A stretch of DNA of 64,000 bases from Bacteroides ihuae (lineage in GTDB: Bacteria > Bacteroidota > Bacteroidia > Bacteroidales > Bacteroidaceae). Shown piece by piece: positions 35,698 to 45,190 of the stretch. A model generated the notes under the pieces. It did no database searches. It had not been told where the DNA came from and worked only from the letters and a program-made list of their open reading frames with translations. The number at the start of each line of letters is the position of its first letter. Within the stretch, counting starts at the first letter, position 1. Where the stretch lies: the NCBI RefSeq assembly GCF_900104585.1, contig NZ_FNVX01000005.1, forward strand, positions 372,001 through 436,000, written 5' to 3'. A program made the position numbers and the translations under genes.

Positions 35698-36183
35698 ATG
35701 AAAACAAATTATTTATTTCCAAACAGGTTTCGGATAATCGGATGGGTATTGTTAATACCTGCCATTGTATTAGGGTATATGGTTATATTCGAAAACCTAG
35801 AGTTCTCTTTTCTAAATATTAAAGCCCTTTCTTTGCTGCCTGATTTCTTTTTTGGTGCTGCCTCAGGAACAAATTCATTATGGTCCATTGTGGAAGATAA
35901 TTTCACTCAAGAACTTGTTGCTATCTTATTTATTGTGAGTGCTGTTTTCGTTGCTTTTTCAAAAGAAAAGAATGAAGATGAGTATATTTACAAGATTCGC
36001 TTGGAGTCTCTTGTTTGGGCCACCTACTTATCTTTTGCTATTCAAATCTTATGTATCTTGTTCTTTTATGACTTCACGTTTCTTAGGTCAATGATGATAA
36101 ATACAGTTACCATATTGATTGTATTCATTGTCAGATATAATTTTATTATTTACCGTTCTAAGCTAAAAAAAGATGAAGAATAA
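35698..36183 (+). CDS. Multi-pass membrane protein paired with HTH regulator
   Basis: 161 residues from the ATG at 35698. An upstream start at 35650 is less likely. Four hydrophobic segments (about 11-32, 71-88, 107-128, 132-152). It overlaps the HTH gene by 11 bases. Pairs of a small membrane protein and a YgzD-like HTH are common in Bacteroides. The membrane protein may sense a signal and control the HTH. The function is unknown. Confidence 0.65.
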   Translation: MKTNYLFPNRFRIIGWVLLIPAIVLGYMVIFENLEFSFLNIKALSLLPDFFFGAASGTNSLWSIVEDNFTQELVAILFIVSAVFVAFSKEKNEDEYIYKIRLESLVWATYLSFAIQILCILFFYDFTFLRSMMINTVTILIVFIVRYNFIIYRSKLKKDEE

Positions 36184-36373
36184 TATAAGAGTAGAGCGCG
36201 CTATCCTTAGAATTACGCAGCAGCAATTGGCAGAAATGATTGGTGTTAGCCGCCAGACAATTAATGCCATCGAAGCCAATAAATACGTGCCCTCAACCGT
36301 ATTGGCACTTAAGATAGCCAAAGTTTGTAGTAAGAAAGTGGAGGATGTCTTTTTTCTGGAAGATACGGACTAA
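36173..36373 (+). CDS. Small XRE-family HTH regulator
   Basis: 66 residues with a complete Cro/C1-type HTH: TQQQLAEMIGVSRQTINAIE followed by KYVPSTVLALKIAKV and a short VEDVFFLE tail, as in YgzD-like regulators. Acts as a DNA-binding repressor or activator. It is coupled to the membrane protein gene upstream. Confidence 0.85.
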   Translation: MKNNIRVERAILRITQQQLAEMIGVSRQTINAIEANKYVPSTVLALKIAKVCSKKVEDVFFLEDTD

Positions 36374-36399
36374 TTAGATTCTGATTTATTCTATTACTT

Positions 36400-36462
36400 A
36401 GATTAATCCACATTGAGAAACTTTTTGGTTCAATCAAAAAGTTTCTCAATGTGGACTAATCT
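36400..36462. terminator. Long perfect hairpin
   Basis: Stem of 28 pairs with one mismatch (36400-36427 against 36435-36462) and a 7-base loop, just after the HTH gene. Longer than a normal terminator, so it may be a transcription barrier or a small mobile-element scar. Confidence 0.6.
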
Positions 36463-36480
36463 GATATAGAAATAATGTTT

Positions 36481-36488
36481 TATATTTG
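36481..36488 (+). promoter_or_regulatory. -7 box upstream of the SIR2 gene
   Basis: TATATTTG, 146 bases before the SIR2 ATG. A 24-residue ORF (36554-36628) lies between, so a leader region is possible. Confidence 0.4.
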
Positions 36489-36553
36489 GGAATAATTACG
36501 AATAAGTAGTTTCATACACAATAATCAATAATTTGCTAACTCCGGTTAATAGA

Positions 36554-36628
36554 ATGGCGACAATATCCTACAAAGAAATAGAAGAGAAACTCACTATATT
36601 TAAAGAAGAACACATAAATTTAAAATAA
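36554..36628 (+). CDS. Possible 24-residue leader ORF
   Basis: MATISYKEIEEKLTIFKEEH and four more residues, ending 5 bases before the SIR2 ATG. Too short to judge. It could be a regulatory leader peptide or the remnant of a longer gene. Confidence 0.25.
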   Translation: MATISYKEIEEKLTIFKEEHINLK

Positions 36629-36633
36629 AAAAT

Positions 36634-37893
36634 ATGGCTGACTCAATTAATGAAAATAAAATTCGAGTAAAGAAGTATCTTGGCTTAGAGAATGTAAGTG
36701 TGTTAGCAGGTGCCGGAACAAGTTGGCATTTGGGAGCACCGGTTATTCGGAATATACCTGAAGAACTAAAACTTCTTTGCCAAAAAGACATTGATTTTTA
36801 TTTTGGAACAGCTGCTAATCCTTCATATGAAGATCTATTCAATTGTTTACAAGCAGATAGGTTTATAAAAGAAAAGAAAGGAGAATCAACTGTTGATATT
36901 GATATTTCAATTAAGAACATGCAAAAGTGGCTGTTTGATAATTGCAATACAGAGAAGACTGTATTAGAGGTAAAAAACGATGAACGATTAAATAGAAATA
37001 GATACCATTATCATGAAGCATTTATAAAGAAGTTGCTTCAAAGACCCAACAACCTTAAGCGAGTAAACCTATTTACCACTAATTATGATATGGCATTTGA
37101 TTATGCACTTGATAATTTAGGTGTTCATTATCTTAATGGATTCATGGGAGTTCATAATCGTTGTTTTAGACCAGAAGTATATGATTATGATTTATATTAC
37201 CCTGGTCAAAGTGTAACAGGTAAAGTCCATCGTGCAGAAAAAGTTCTTAAATATTATAAGATTCATGGGTCATTGTCTTGGCTAGCAACATGCCCCACTG
37301 TTAACAATACATATGGCATTAAAGAAATTCCATTAAATGATGAATTCAAGGTTGAGAATGACGAAAAATTGATGATTTATCCTTGTACTAGTAAGAAATC
37401 TTTTACATTAGATTTGCCATATTCGGAATTGTTTAGACAATTTTCACAAGCAATTAATCAGCCACAATCTGTTTTGTTTTGTGTGGGTTATTCATTTTAT
37501 GATGAGCATATCAACGATATTATTAAGCAGGCACTCTCTATTCCATCCTTTACTTTAATTATAGTTAACTACTCTAAAACGAAAGATGCAAATTCTCCTA
37601 TTGGTGAATTTGAGGCATTACATGATAAAAGAATCATCATATTAGATGAAACAGATGGAGGGCAATCCGCTTTTATTGGTTTTGTTGAAAATGTAATGCC
37701 TGATTTTTACGAAGAAGAAGAGAATAACGTGATAGCTGAAACAATCGAGAGACTTTATAATGGTAAGTGTTCATATGAAAATTCAGATTCATCTAATAAA
37801 GAGATCGCCAAAGAGTCTTCAAAACAAGAGATTTCTAGGGAACCACAAGAAGATGAAAAACAAATAGAGAAAAAGGATGATTTACCTTTCTAA
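36634..37893 (+). CDS. SIR2-domain NADase of a SIR2-HerA defence pair, with SSB-like tail
   Basis: 419 residues. SIR2 motifs: GAGTS 26-30, TTNYD 148-152, KIHGS near 209-213 and GYSFYDEHI 285-293. SIR2-type effectors deplete NAD+ on phage infection, and this one is followed after 21 bases by a HerA ATPase, the known two-gene arrangement. After residue about 360 there is a hydrophilic, Glu/Lys/Ser-rich low-complexity linker ending in KKDDLPF, strikingly similar to the acidic C-terminal tip of single-stranded-DNA-binding proteins. Confidence 0.85.
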   Translation: MADSINENKIRVKKYLGLENVSVLAGAGTSWHLGAPVIRNIPEELKLLCQKDIDFYFGTAANPSYEDLFNCLQADRFIKEKKGESTVDIDISIKNMQKWLFDNCNTEKTVLEVKNDERLNRNRYHYHEAFIKKLLQRPNNLKRVNLFTTNYDMAFDYALDNLGVHYLNGFMGVHNRCFRPEVYDYDLYYPGQSVTGKVHRAEKVLKYYKIHGSLSWLATCPTVNNTYGIKEIPLNDEFKVENDEKLMIYPCTSKKSFTLDLPYSELFRQFSQAINQPQSVLFCVGYSFYDEHINDIIKQALSIPSFTLIIVNYSKTKDANSPIGEFEALHDKRIIILDETDGGQSAFIGFVENVMPDFYEEEENNVIAETIERLYNGKCSYENSDSSNKEIAKESSKQEISREPQEDEKQIEKKDDLPF

Positions 37894-37914
37894 TAAAATA
37901 ATAAATAGAATATT

Positions 37915-40020
37915 ATGTCTATATCAAATAAAGTAATTGGCAGAGTTCTTTCTGTTGATAACTTCAGAGTTTTCATTAAAATAGATGAAGATTTACGAGG
38001 CTCGTATACTAGCGGCGTAAATGATATTTATGAAGTCGCTCGTATAAATTCATATCTAATTATTCCTGTAGGTTCAGGAAGAGTTGTAGCCCTTATTTCT
38101 CGTGTTACAATGAAAGAAGAACTTGAATTTGATAAAAACACGACAAGCATCACTTTGCCCACCTCTGCACGATATGTCTCAGCAACAATGCTTGGGACGA
38201 TAGACAAAGATGGCAATGATGAGAAATTTATTCAAGGTGTTTATAATTTCCCGACATTAGATAACCCTGTTTGGTATGTTACAGAAAAAGATCTTAGGCA
38301 TATTTTTGATGATAAGCAAGATACATCCAATATAAACTTCGAAAAAGATTTCTATCTTCCTATTGGCACATCTCCTGCATTCTCAAACTATAAAGTAAAG
38401 ATTTGCCCTGATCAATTCTTTGTAAAACATGCTGCTATATTAGGCAATACAGGTTCAGGGAAATCTTGTACGTTCACTTCTATCATTCGCAATCTTTTTA
38501 AATATGATTATAAAGGTAGTAAACTTGAAAATGCACACTTTGTTATATTTGATACAAATGGAGAATATAAAGATGCATTTCTCCCAGACTCATTTAAACT
38601 GACAGAAAAAGAAGATGCTAAAGAATTAGGTTTAATCAATGCTTATTATTACGGTGGCGACGAGAAAGTTCAAGTTCCATATTGGTTTATGAATTGGAAA
38701 GATGCCAAATATCTTTTTAATCCAAGCGAAGGTACTCAAGCTCCGGTTTTGAATCGTGCTATTGGGCTAGCTAAAAATGAACAAGAAAGTGAAGTATTGT
38801 CAGTTTTGCCAAAATACTTATGTACAGATATTGAAAAAATACTGGAATGTACTACTGAAGAGTTAAAAAAGAGAACTTGGGATGGTGGAGGAAGTTGGCA
38901 ATGGAAAGATAATAATGAAGTAATGAATATTGGTAGAGCGATAGAAAAGTATGATTCTGAACTTGGTAATGAGATTCTGTCTTTATCAGATAGAAACAAT
39001 TTTAATGATGCCCTAAAACAAGATCCAATAAGAACGAAAATTAGAGACTTGTTTAAACTAGCAAATAAAAAAGCAGAGGAAAGGCAAATAACAAGTGAAC
39101 AAAATATTGATTTGCCTACATGGTTTAGCTATCAAGAATTATGCACGAAATTTATTGATGCTGCAATTGATCAAGAGGGACAAAACAATAATCGAATTGC
39201 AGAATTTGTATCAACTCTGCGGTTGCGAATGAGAAGTTTTCTAAATGACAAACGAATGGCTATTCCGCTTATGCTCAAGAATTCAAATGCAGCAAACAAA
39301 GATATATTAGCTCATTTTATTGCTTTTACTTTAGGCGATTTTAATCGTTACTTTAAAGGAGAAGCAAATAAAAGCTTTGTAGAAAATTATAATGATACTG
39401 CTTATTGTCAAGACAAAACAAGAACCAATCAAATAACTATTGTAGATGTATCTCAGTTGCCATTTGAAGTTCTAGAAACAGTCACAGCGCTATTAGGACG
39501 TTTAATTATTGAATTTGTATCGCACTTTTTACCCGAACAAAGAGGAAAGTATCCCATTGTTATTGTTCTAGAAGAAGCCCAAAATTACATCGCTGAAAAA
39601 AAAGAATCAGTTGCAAAAACTGTTTTTGAGCGTATTGCAAGAGAAGGACGTAAATATGGTATTTCGTTGGTTGTATGTAGTCAACGGCCTTCAGAATTAT
39701 CAAAAACCGTATTATCACAATGTAATTCTTTTGTGATACATCGTTTACAGAATCCTGAAGATCAGAAATATATTAAAGGTTTAGTTTCGAGTGCAAATGC
39801 AGACATCCTAGATCAATTGCCAATAATTCCACAACAACATGCCATAATTACTGGTGATTGCGTACGTACCCCTATTCAAGTAAAGATAGACAGCGTTAAT
39901 CCTACTCCAAATAGTCATAACCCTAAGTATGTAGATAATTGGTTGACTGATTTGAAGATTCCTTATGAGGATACATGTAATAGATGGTTGGGAAAACTTT
40001 CTCCAAAAGAAGCTGAATAG
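37915..40020 (+). CDS. HerA-like ATPase of the SIR2-HerA pair
   Basis: 701 residues. An N-terminal HAS-barrel (about 1-95) precedes the FtsK/HerA ATPase core: Walker A GNTGSGKS 177-184, HFVIFDTNGEY, Walker B around IVIVLEEAQNY near 550-558, and the arginine-bearing FERIAREGRKYG followed by SQRPSELS. HerA forms hexamers and, in defence systems, controls or activates the SIR2 or nuclease partner. The order and close spacing (21 bases) support one operon. Confidence 0.9.
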   Translation: MSISNKVIGRVLSVDNFRVFIKIDEDLRGSYTSGVNDIYEVARINSYLIIPVGSGRVVALISRVTMKEELEFDKNTTSITLPTSARYVSATMLGTIDKDGNDEKFIQGVYNFPTLDNPVWYVTEKDLRHIFDDKQDTSNINFEKDFYLPIGTSPAFSNYKVKICPDQFFVKHAAILGNTGSGKSCTFTSIIRNLFKYDYKGSKLENAHFVIFDTNGEYKDAFLPDSFKLTEKEDAKELGLINAYYYGGDEKVQVPYWFMNWKDAKYLFNPSEGTQAPVLNRAIGLAKNEQESEVLSVLPKYLCTDIEKILECTTEELKKRTWDGGGSWQWKDNNEVMNIGRAIEKYDSELGNEILSLSDRNNFNDALKQDPIRTKIRDLFKLANKKAEERQITSEQNIDLPTWFSYQELCTKFIDAAIDQEGQNNNRIAEFVSTLRLRMRSFLNDKRMAIPLMLKNSNAANKDILAHFIAFTLGDFNRYFKGEANKSFVENYNDTAYCQDKTRTNQITIVDVSQLPFEVLETVTALLGRLIIEFVSHFLPEQRGKYPIVIVLEEAQNYIAEKKESVAKTVFERIAREGRKYGISLVVCSQRPSELSKTVLSQCNSFVIHRLQNPEDQKYIKGLVSSANADILDQLPIIPQQHAIITGDCVRTPIQVKIDSVNPTPNSHNPKYVDNWLTDLKIPYEDTCNRWLGKLSPKEAE

Positions 40021-40127
40021 AATCTATGATATTGACTAGTTGCAGGCCCCAATAGCGGCAGATATATTTTAGCTGTCAAAGGGTTAAATAGTAAGGAAAT
40101 CTTGTTTGTAAATTACACCGTAGAACA

Positions 40128-41582
40128 ATGAGCATTGAAGAAGATAAAATAAGGAGCTTGATAAATCAAGGCGAAGGACTGGAAGTGGAATTCAAAGAAT
40201 CATATAGTTCACTTTCGCGCTCCGTGTTCGAGACAATATGCGCTTTCCTGAACCGAAAAGGTGGTTCTATACTTTTGGGCGTTGCCGACAACGGAGAAAT
40301 AAAAGGAGTAAAAGATGATACTTTGGCGACTCAACTCGACACTTTGACTCGAGATATGAATAATCCAAATATCATTTCTCCAACATTTTATTTAGCTAAA
40401 GATGTTGTAGAAGTGGAGGGAAAGAAAGTTATCTTTATCTATGTGCCTGAGAGTTCGCAACCGCACACTTACAAAAACAGCTATTATGATAGGAGTAGAG
40501 ATGGTGACTTAAAGTTGACAAATCCACAATTAATAGCTAGTTTGTTTCTTCGTAAACAAGATGGATATACGGAAAATAGGGTCTTTCCTTATTTGGAAAT
40601 GGACGATTTCGAGGAGGACTTATTTGATACGGTGCGCAGCTATGCAAGGTTAGCCCGGGCAGATCATCCATGGGTGAAAATGTCTAATGAGGATATTCTG
40701 CTCTCGGCTCGCATGCGGCTAAAAGATATTAATTCCGGTAAAGAAGGATATACGCTCGCTGCTGCACTGATGTTTGGCAAGGATAACACCATTGCTACTG
40801 TGCTTCCGCATTTTAAAACAGATGCGCTGTGCCGGAAAGAGGATGTAGAAAGATATGATGACCGCGACGATATTCGTTGCAATTTAATTCGCTCTTATTC
40901 TCGTTTACTGGCTTTTATTCGTAAGCATTTGCCCGATCGATTTTATTTGGAAGGTAGTCAACGTATAAGTATCCGAGAGTCGATCTTTCGTGAGGTGATA
41001 GCCAATCTGCTGGTACATCGAGAATTTTCTAATGCATATCCGGCTACTATGACTATATATAAAACTGAGGTGATAACAGAAAACTGGAATCGACCCTATA
41101 ATATGGGAAGAATTAATCTGGAGAATTTGAAACCTCATCCCAAGAATCCTACTATTGCCAATTTCTTTAAAGAGATGGGTTTAGTAGAAGAATTAGGTTC
41201 GGGAGTAAGGAAAATGTATAGATACTGCCCAATCTATGTAACTGGAGCACTTCCTGTTATAGAAGAAGAGGATGTGTTTAAGGTGACTATTAAGTACGAA
41301 GAAGATAATGAGGGAGTAAATGGACCTATAAATGGACCTATAAATGGACCTATAAATGGACCTATAAATGGACCTATAAATGAAAATGAGAAATTGATTC
41401 TTTCACTTTTAGAAGTAACTCCTGGAATGAATAGAGATGAAATTGCTATTTCTATAAATAAAGGACGTACTTCTACATATCGCTATCTCACATCTCTTAA
41501 AAACAAGAAAATGATCGAATATAGAGGAGCTCGTAAAAACGGAGGGTACTATGTGATAATTGAAGAAGACAAAGATAAATAG
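40128..41582 (+). CDS. AlbA_2 (Schlafen-like) domain protein, first gene of a helicase/GIY-YIG operon
   Basis: 484 residues. Residues about 17-130 are an AlbA_2 domain (GEGLEVEFKESYSS, GGSILLGVADNGEIKG), and the middle follows the usual RecG-like C-terminal pattern (FREVIANLLVHREFS). Near residues 398-417 are five tandem Asn-Gly-Pro-Ile repeats encoded by exact 12-base units, then a winged-helix C-terminus (GMNRDEIAISINKGRTSTYRYL). It ends two bases before the helicase gene. Such proteins act as regulators or RNA/DNA-binding effectors. A defence role is inferred from the context. Confidence 0.7.
   Translation: MSIEEDKIRSLINQGEGLEVEFKESYSSLSRSVFETICAFLNRKGGSILLGVADNGEIKGVKDDTLATQLDTLTRDMNNPNIISPTFYLAKDVVEVEGKKVIFIYVPESSQPHTYKNSYYDRSRDGDLKLTNPQLIASLFLRKQDGYTENRVFPYLEMDDFEEDLFDTVRSYARLARADHPWVKMSNEDILLSARMRLKDINSGKEGYTLAAALMFGKDNTIATVLPHFKTDALCRKEDVERYDDRDDIRCNLIRSYSRLLAFIRKHLPDRFYLEGSQRISIRESIFREVIANLLVHREFSNAYPATMTIYKTEVITENWNRPYNMGRINLENLKPHPKNPTIANFFKEMGLVEELGSGVRKMYRYCPIYVTGALPVIEEEDVFKVTIKYEEDNEGVNGPINGPINGPINGPINGPINENEKLILSLLEVTPGMNRDEIAISINKGRTSTYRYLTSLKNKKMIEYRGARKNGGYYVIIEEDKDK
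41319..41378 (+). repeat. Five tandem 12-base repeats inside the AlbA_2 gene
   Basis: Exact copies of AATGGACCTATA at 41319-41378. The unit is in frame, so copy-number change would lengthen or shorten the linker without a frameshift. Confidence 0.9.
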
Positions 41583-41584
41583 CT

Positions 41585-43540
41585 ATGGAAAATATTGTCA
41601 ACATTAACTATGAACAAACAGGTGAAAGCTCTAATACCAACGCATTGGGTATGCGCCAAATGCAAGCAATGGTTTATGAAGCTCGTACGCAGCAATATCT
41701 GTTGATCAAAGCTCCTCCTGCATCAGGCAAATCGAGAGCTTTGATGTTTGTTGCACTCGATAAGTTAGCCAATCAGGGTATTAAAAGGGTAATAGTAGCT
41801 GTACCCGAAAAGTCAATCGGACGGTCATTCAAAGAGACTAATTTGAGGAAGTTTGGCTTCTTTGCCGACTGGAAGGTAGCTCCTTACTTTGACCTTTGCG
41901 ATGTAGATAATGAAAAAGATAAAAGTGGAAGATTTAAAGAATTCTTTCAACAAAAAAGCACAAGCATCTTGATTTGTACGCATGCTACCTTGCGCTTTGC
42001 AATGAAGGAATTAATGGACGATGCACTGAACGATACGTTACTGGCTATTGATGAATTTCATCATGCATCGGCAGATGAAACGAGCGGATTGGGTGATATT
42101 GTGCGTCGGGCTATGACTGGTTCTACTGCTCATATCATTGCGATGACCGGTTCGTACTTCCGTGGAGATGGCGTTCCGGTATTACGACCGGAAGATGAAG
42201 AACGTTTTTATAGGGTGACATACAATTATTATCAGCAACTCAATGGTTATCGGTATCTTAAGAGCTTGGGCATTGGTTATCATTTCTATCAGGGATCCTA
42301 TCTATCTGCATTGGCCGAAACGGATTTGCTGGATACGAATAAGAAAACCATTATTCATATACCTTCTGTCAAGAGCCGTGCAGCGACAGGAGATAAGTAT
42401 AATGAGGTGCAGCAGATTATGAGTGTCATTGGAGATAAGGTGGACACCGATTATAATACAGGGGTATATACTCTTAAATGTAGAAATGACGGAAGGTTGA
42501 TAAGGGTTGTTGATTTGGTTGAAGATGATCTGCGAGACAGGAATCGTGTGCAAGGCTTTCTGCAAAGAATGAAAGGGAAAGATGCGGTAGATATTATTAT
42601 CGCCTTGGGCACTGCAAAAGAAGGGTTCGACTGGGAATGGTGCGAACACTGCCTGACGATCGGAGTGAGAGGCTCGCTAACGGAAGTGGTTCAGATTATT
42701 GGTAGATGTACTCGTGATTGCGAAGGAAAAGAACATGCGCAGTTTACTAACTTGATTGCGGCTCCGGAAGCTATACAAGAAAAGGTTGAAATAGCTGTAA
42801 ATGATATATTAAAGGCAATTACGGCATCACTGCTTATGGAACAGGTAATGGCTCCGGTGTGGAAATTCAAAACGAAAGAGGAAGCAGCAGCTAGTAAGGG
42901 TGATAAGCGTACGCTTATCATTGAAGGACTGAAGCCACTCTCTACAGAAAAAACGAAGCATATTGTGGCAAATGATCTGGATGATCTGAAAGCTACCATC
43001 TTGCAAAATGATATGATTGTTAAGGCAATGGGTGGCAATACACCGCCGGAGGTTATTAACAATGTGTTGATTCCAAAGATTATTCAGGAGAGGCATCCTG
43101 ATTGCAATGATGATGAGTTGGAAGAATTAAGGCAGCATGTAGTGCTGGATAGTGTAACTAAAGGAGGCGAAGTGGTTATAGGAAGTGATGGAAATCGTAT
43201 GCTTAAGATTGCCAACCGTTTTATTAATATTGATGATCTTTCTATCAAGTTGATTGATTCAATAAATCCTTTTCAACGGGCGTATGAGATTATGTCGAAG
43301 AGTGTTACTGCTCCGGTGCTAAGGTTGATTCAAGAGAGTATTGCCGAACAGCGTATTCAAATGACTAAAGAGGAAGCGGTGGCATTGTTTCGACGTGCTA
43401 TTCCTGAATATATGAATAAACACAACGGTCATGAACCGGAAATGTCTGACCCTGACCCACAAGTGAGTAGAATGGCGGAAGCTATTGCTTTTGTTCGCAA
43501 CGCAAAAATTCAAGCGATGAGGCAGTCAATGAATAAATAG
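41585..43540 (+). CDS. SF2 DEAD/DEAH-type helicase
   Basis: 651 residues. Helicase motifs: Walker A APPASGKSRA 43-52, DEFHH (motif II), AMTGS (motif III) and QIIGRCTR (motif VI), in an arrangement like the restriction-type and defence SF2 helicases. A C-terminal helical region of about 250 residues carries no recognised domain. It is two bases from the AlbA_2 gene and 12 from the GIY-YIG gene, so probably one operon that unwinds or translocates on nucleic acid for the nuclease. Confidence 0.8.
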   Translation: MENIVNINYEQTGESSNTNALGMRQMQAMVYEARTQQYLLIKAPPASGKSRALMFVALDKLANQGIKRVIVAVPEKSIGRSFKETNLRKFGFFADWKVAPYFDLCDVDNEKDKSGRFKEFFQQKSTSILICTHATLRFAMKELMDDALNDTLLAIDEFHHASADETSGLGDIVRRAMTGSTAHIIAMTGSYFRGDGVPVLRPEDEERFYRVTYNYYQQLNGYRYLKSLGIGYHFYQGSYLSALAETDLLDTNKKTIIHIPSVKSRAATGDKYNEVQQIMSVIGDKVDTDYNTGVYTLKCRNDGRLIRVVDLVEDDLRDRNRVQGFLQRMKGKDAVDIIIALGTAKEGFDWEWCEHCLTIGVRGSLTEVVQIIGRCTRDCEGKEHAQFTNLIAAPEAIQEKVEIAVNDILKAITASLLMEQVMAPVWKFKTKEEAAASKGDKRTLIIEGLKPLSTEKTKHIVANDLDDLKATILQNDMIVKAMGGNTPPEVINNVLIPKIIQERHPDCNDDELEELRQHVVLDSVTKGGEVVIGSDGNRMLKIANRFINIDDLSIKLIDSINPFQRAYEIMSKSVTAPVLRLIQESIAEQRIQMTKEEAVALFRRAIPEYMNKHNGHEPEMSDPDPQVSRMAEAIAFVRNAKIQAMRQSMNK

Positions 43541-43552
43541 GAGGAGTGATGC

Positions 43553-45079
43553 ATGAATTTTGATGATGAATTTGAGGGCTTATTTGAATTACCAATGTTT
43601 GCCGATGTACGTCCTCCTGCACCGAAGGCTACGCAAACGGACAGATTAACGCAATCTTTCGAAGAGGTAAATTCTTTCTATGAGCTTTATCATAGAGAGC
43701 CTTTGTTGAATGGAGCTTTTACCGAGAAGACACTGGCTCGTATTCTGCTTGGCATACGGAAAGATGCAAGCAAGTGCAAAGCACTGCTCTCTTATGATCG
43801 CTTTAATTTACTACGCGAACCGTTTGTGGTAGATGTTGATCAGGAGTTTGACGATATATTTAATAATCCGATGCTGGATATCTCCGAGGAGGCACTTTCG
43901 ATCTTTGATGTACCTACGCATCTTGCAAAAAAACAAGAAAAAGCAGAGCCTGACTTTGTCGCCCAGCGAGAGAAATGCGAAGATTTTCACCTTTATGAAA
44001 GTGGCTTTAAACAAGTACACAAAGAATTGAAGAAGGGTAAACGTCCGCTTACCAAGTTTAACAATCAGGCATTAAAAGAGGGTAATTATTATATCGTGTC
44101 AGGAGTGATGGTGTTTCTTGAAAAGATCTTTGAGCTAAAGATGAACAAAAACTATCACTATGATGGGCGTACCCGCTGTATCTATGAAAATGGAACAGAA
44201 TCAAATATATTACTTGACACTTTAAGGAAATCTATTTATTCGGATGGGTTTCTTGTTTCTGAGTGTTCTGATACGGATGAGGAAGCTTTTCAAAGAAGTT
44301 TTTCTGTTGTAAAGGAGGATGTGCAGGATGGTTGGATATATGTACTTCGATCTCTCTCTAAGGAATCGGCTATTTGCGATCAAAAGAATTTGTATAAGAT
44401 AGGATTCTCTACCATTCCGGTGGAAGAACGAATAAAGAATGCGGAGCACGAGCCAACTTATCTGATGGATAAAGTTGAAATTGTGGCAACTTGGAAGACT
44501 TTTAATATAAAAACGCATGAATTTGAAAATCTTATTCATCAATTCTTTAGTTCGGCTATGTTTCATATAAAGGTTCAGGAACAGGGTGGGGAGGTCTTTA
44601 CTCCTCGGGAGTGGTTTGTGGTACCTTTCAGTATTATTGAGTCTGCAATAGATAAGATCATTGATAAGAGTATCGTGAAGTATCACTATAATCGCACTTT
44701 GGAGGCAATGGAAGAGGTTGCAGAAGTAAAAGAACGGATTAAAAGTGATAAGATAGACACAACAGGTTGGAATGTCTTAACACTAAACATAAAGCAGATT
44801 TGGTTTAATCTGATTATATCTGGCGAGAAGAGTATTGAATATCGTGATTTGAAAGAGTCAAAACTAGCTGCATTTACATGGGTAGACGGGAATGACGGGA
44901 AACGCTATTTACACCAATTTAACGCTATCCGTTTCTATGTAGGCTCAAGTAGAACTCAAGACTCTGCTTTGGTGGAGGTCATTGATACAACTTATAATGC
45001 TGATACCAGACAGGTGAAATATCATCTGGGGAAGATACTTGAAGTAGATATAAAGAAAGAGTCTCAGAATAATTCGTGA
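43553..45079 (+). CDS. GIY-YIG (T5orf172-like) nuclease with C-terminal ASCH-like domain
   Basis: 508 residues. Residues about 260-390 have the T5orf172/GIY-YIG pattern: GWIYVLRSL, LYKIGFSTIPVEERIKNAEHE, and a later ENLIHQFF, with Tyr and Arg in the usual places. Residues about 406-508 resemble an ASCH domain (NVLTLNIKQIWFNLIISGEKSIEYR). The N-terminal 250 residues are helical and unassigned. Third gene of the AlbA_2/helicase operon. A nuclease effector is the most likely role. Confidence 0.65.
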   Translation: MNFDDEFEGLFELPMFADVRPPAPKATQTDRLTQSFEEVNSFYELYHREPLLNGAFTEKTLARILLGIRKDASKCKALLSYDRFNLLREPFVVDVDQEFDDIFNNPMLDISEEALSIFDVPTHLAKKQEKAEPDFVAQREKCEDFHLYESGFKQVHKELKKGKRPLTKFNNQALKEGNYYIVSGVMVFLEKIFELKMNKNYHYDGRTRCIYENGTESNILLDTLRKSIYSDGFLVSECSDTDEEAFQRSFSVVKEDVQDGWIYVLRSLSKESAICDQKNLYKIGFSTIPVEERIKNAEHEPTYLMDKVEIVATWKTFNIKTHEFENLIHQFFSSAMFHIKVQEQGGEVFTPREWFVVPFSIIESAIDKIIDKSIVKYHYNRTLEAMEEVAEVKERIKSDKIDTTGWNVLTLNIKQIWFNLIISGEKSIEYRDLKESKLAAFTWVDGNDGKRYLHQFNAIRFYVGSSRTQDSALVEVIDTTYNADTRQVKYHLGKILEVDIKKESQNNS

Positions 45080-45146
45080 GATCTATAATCTGCTAAACAA
45101 TTCTATATTATGTAATATCTATGTTACGCTTTGGTATAAAAAATAT

Positions 45147-45154
45147 TATATTTG
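45147..45154 (+). promoter_or_regulatory. -7 box of the Septu-type pair
   Basis: TATATTTG, 37 bases before the ATG at 45191, so the ATPase/HNH pair probably has its own promoter. No well-spaced -33 box. Confidence 0.4.
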
Positions 45155-45190
45155 TATATTATTACAGATTAATCGTAAAAGTGTAGCAAG

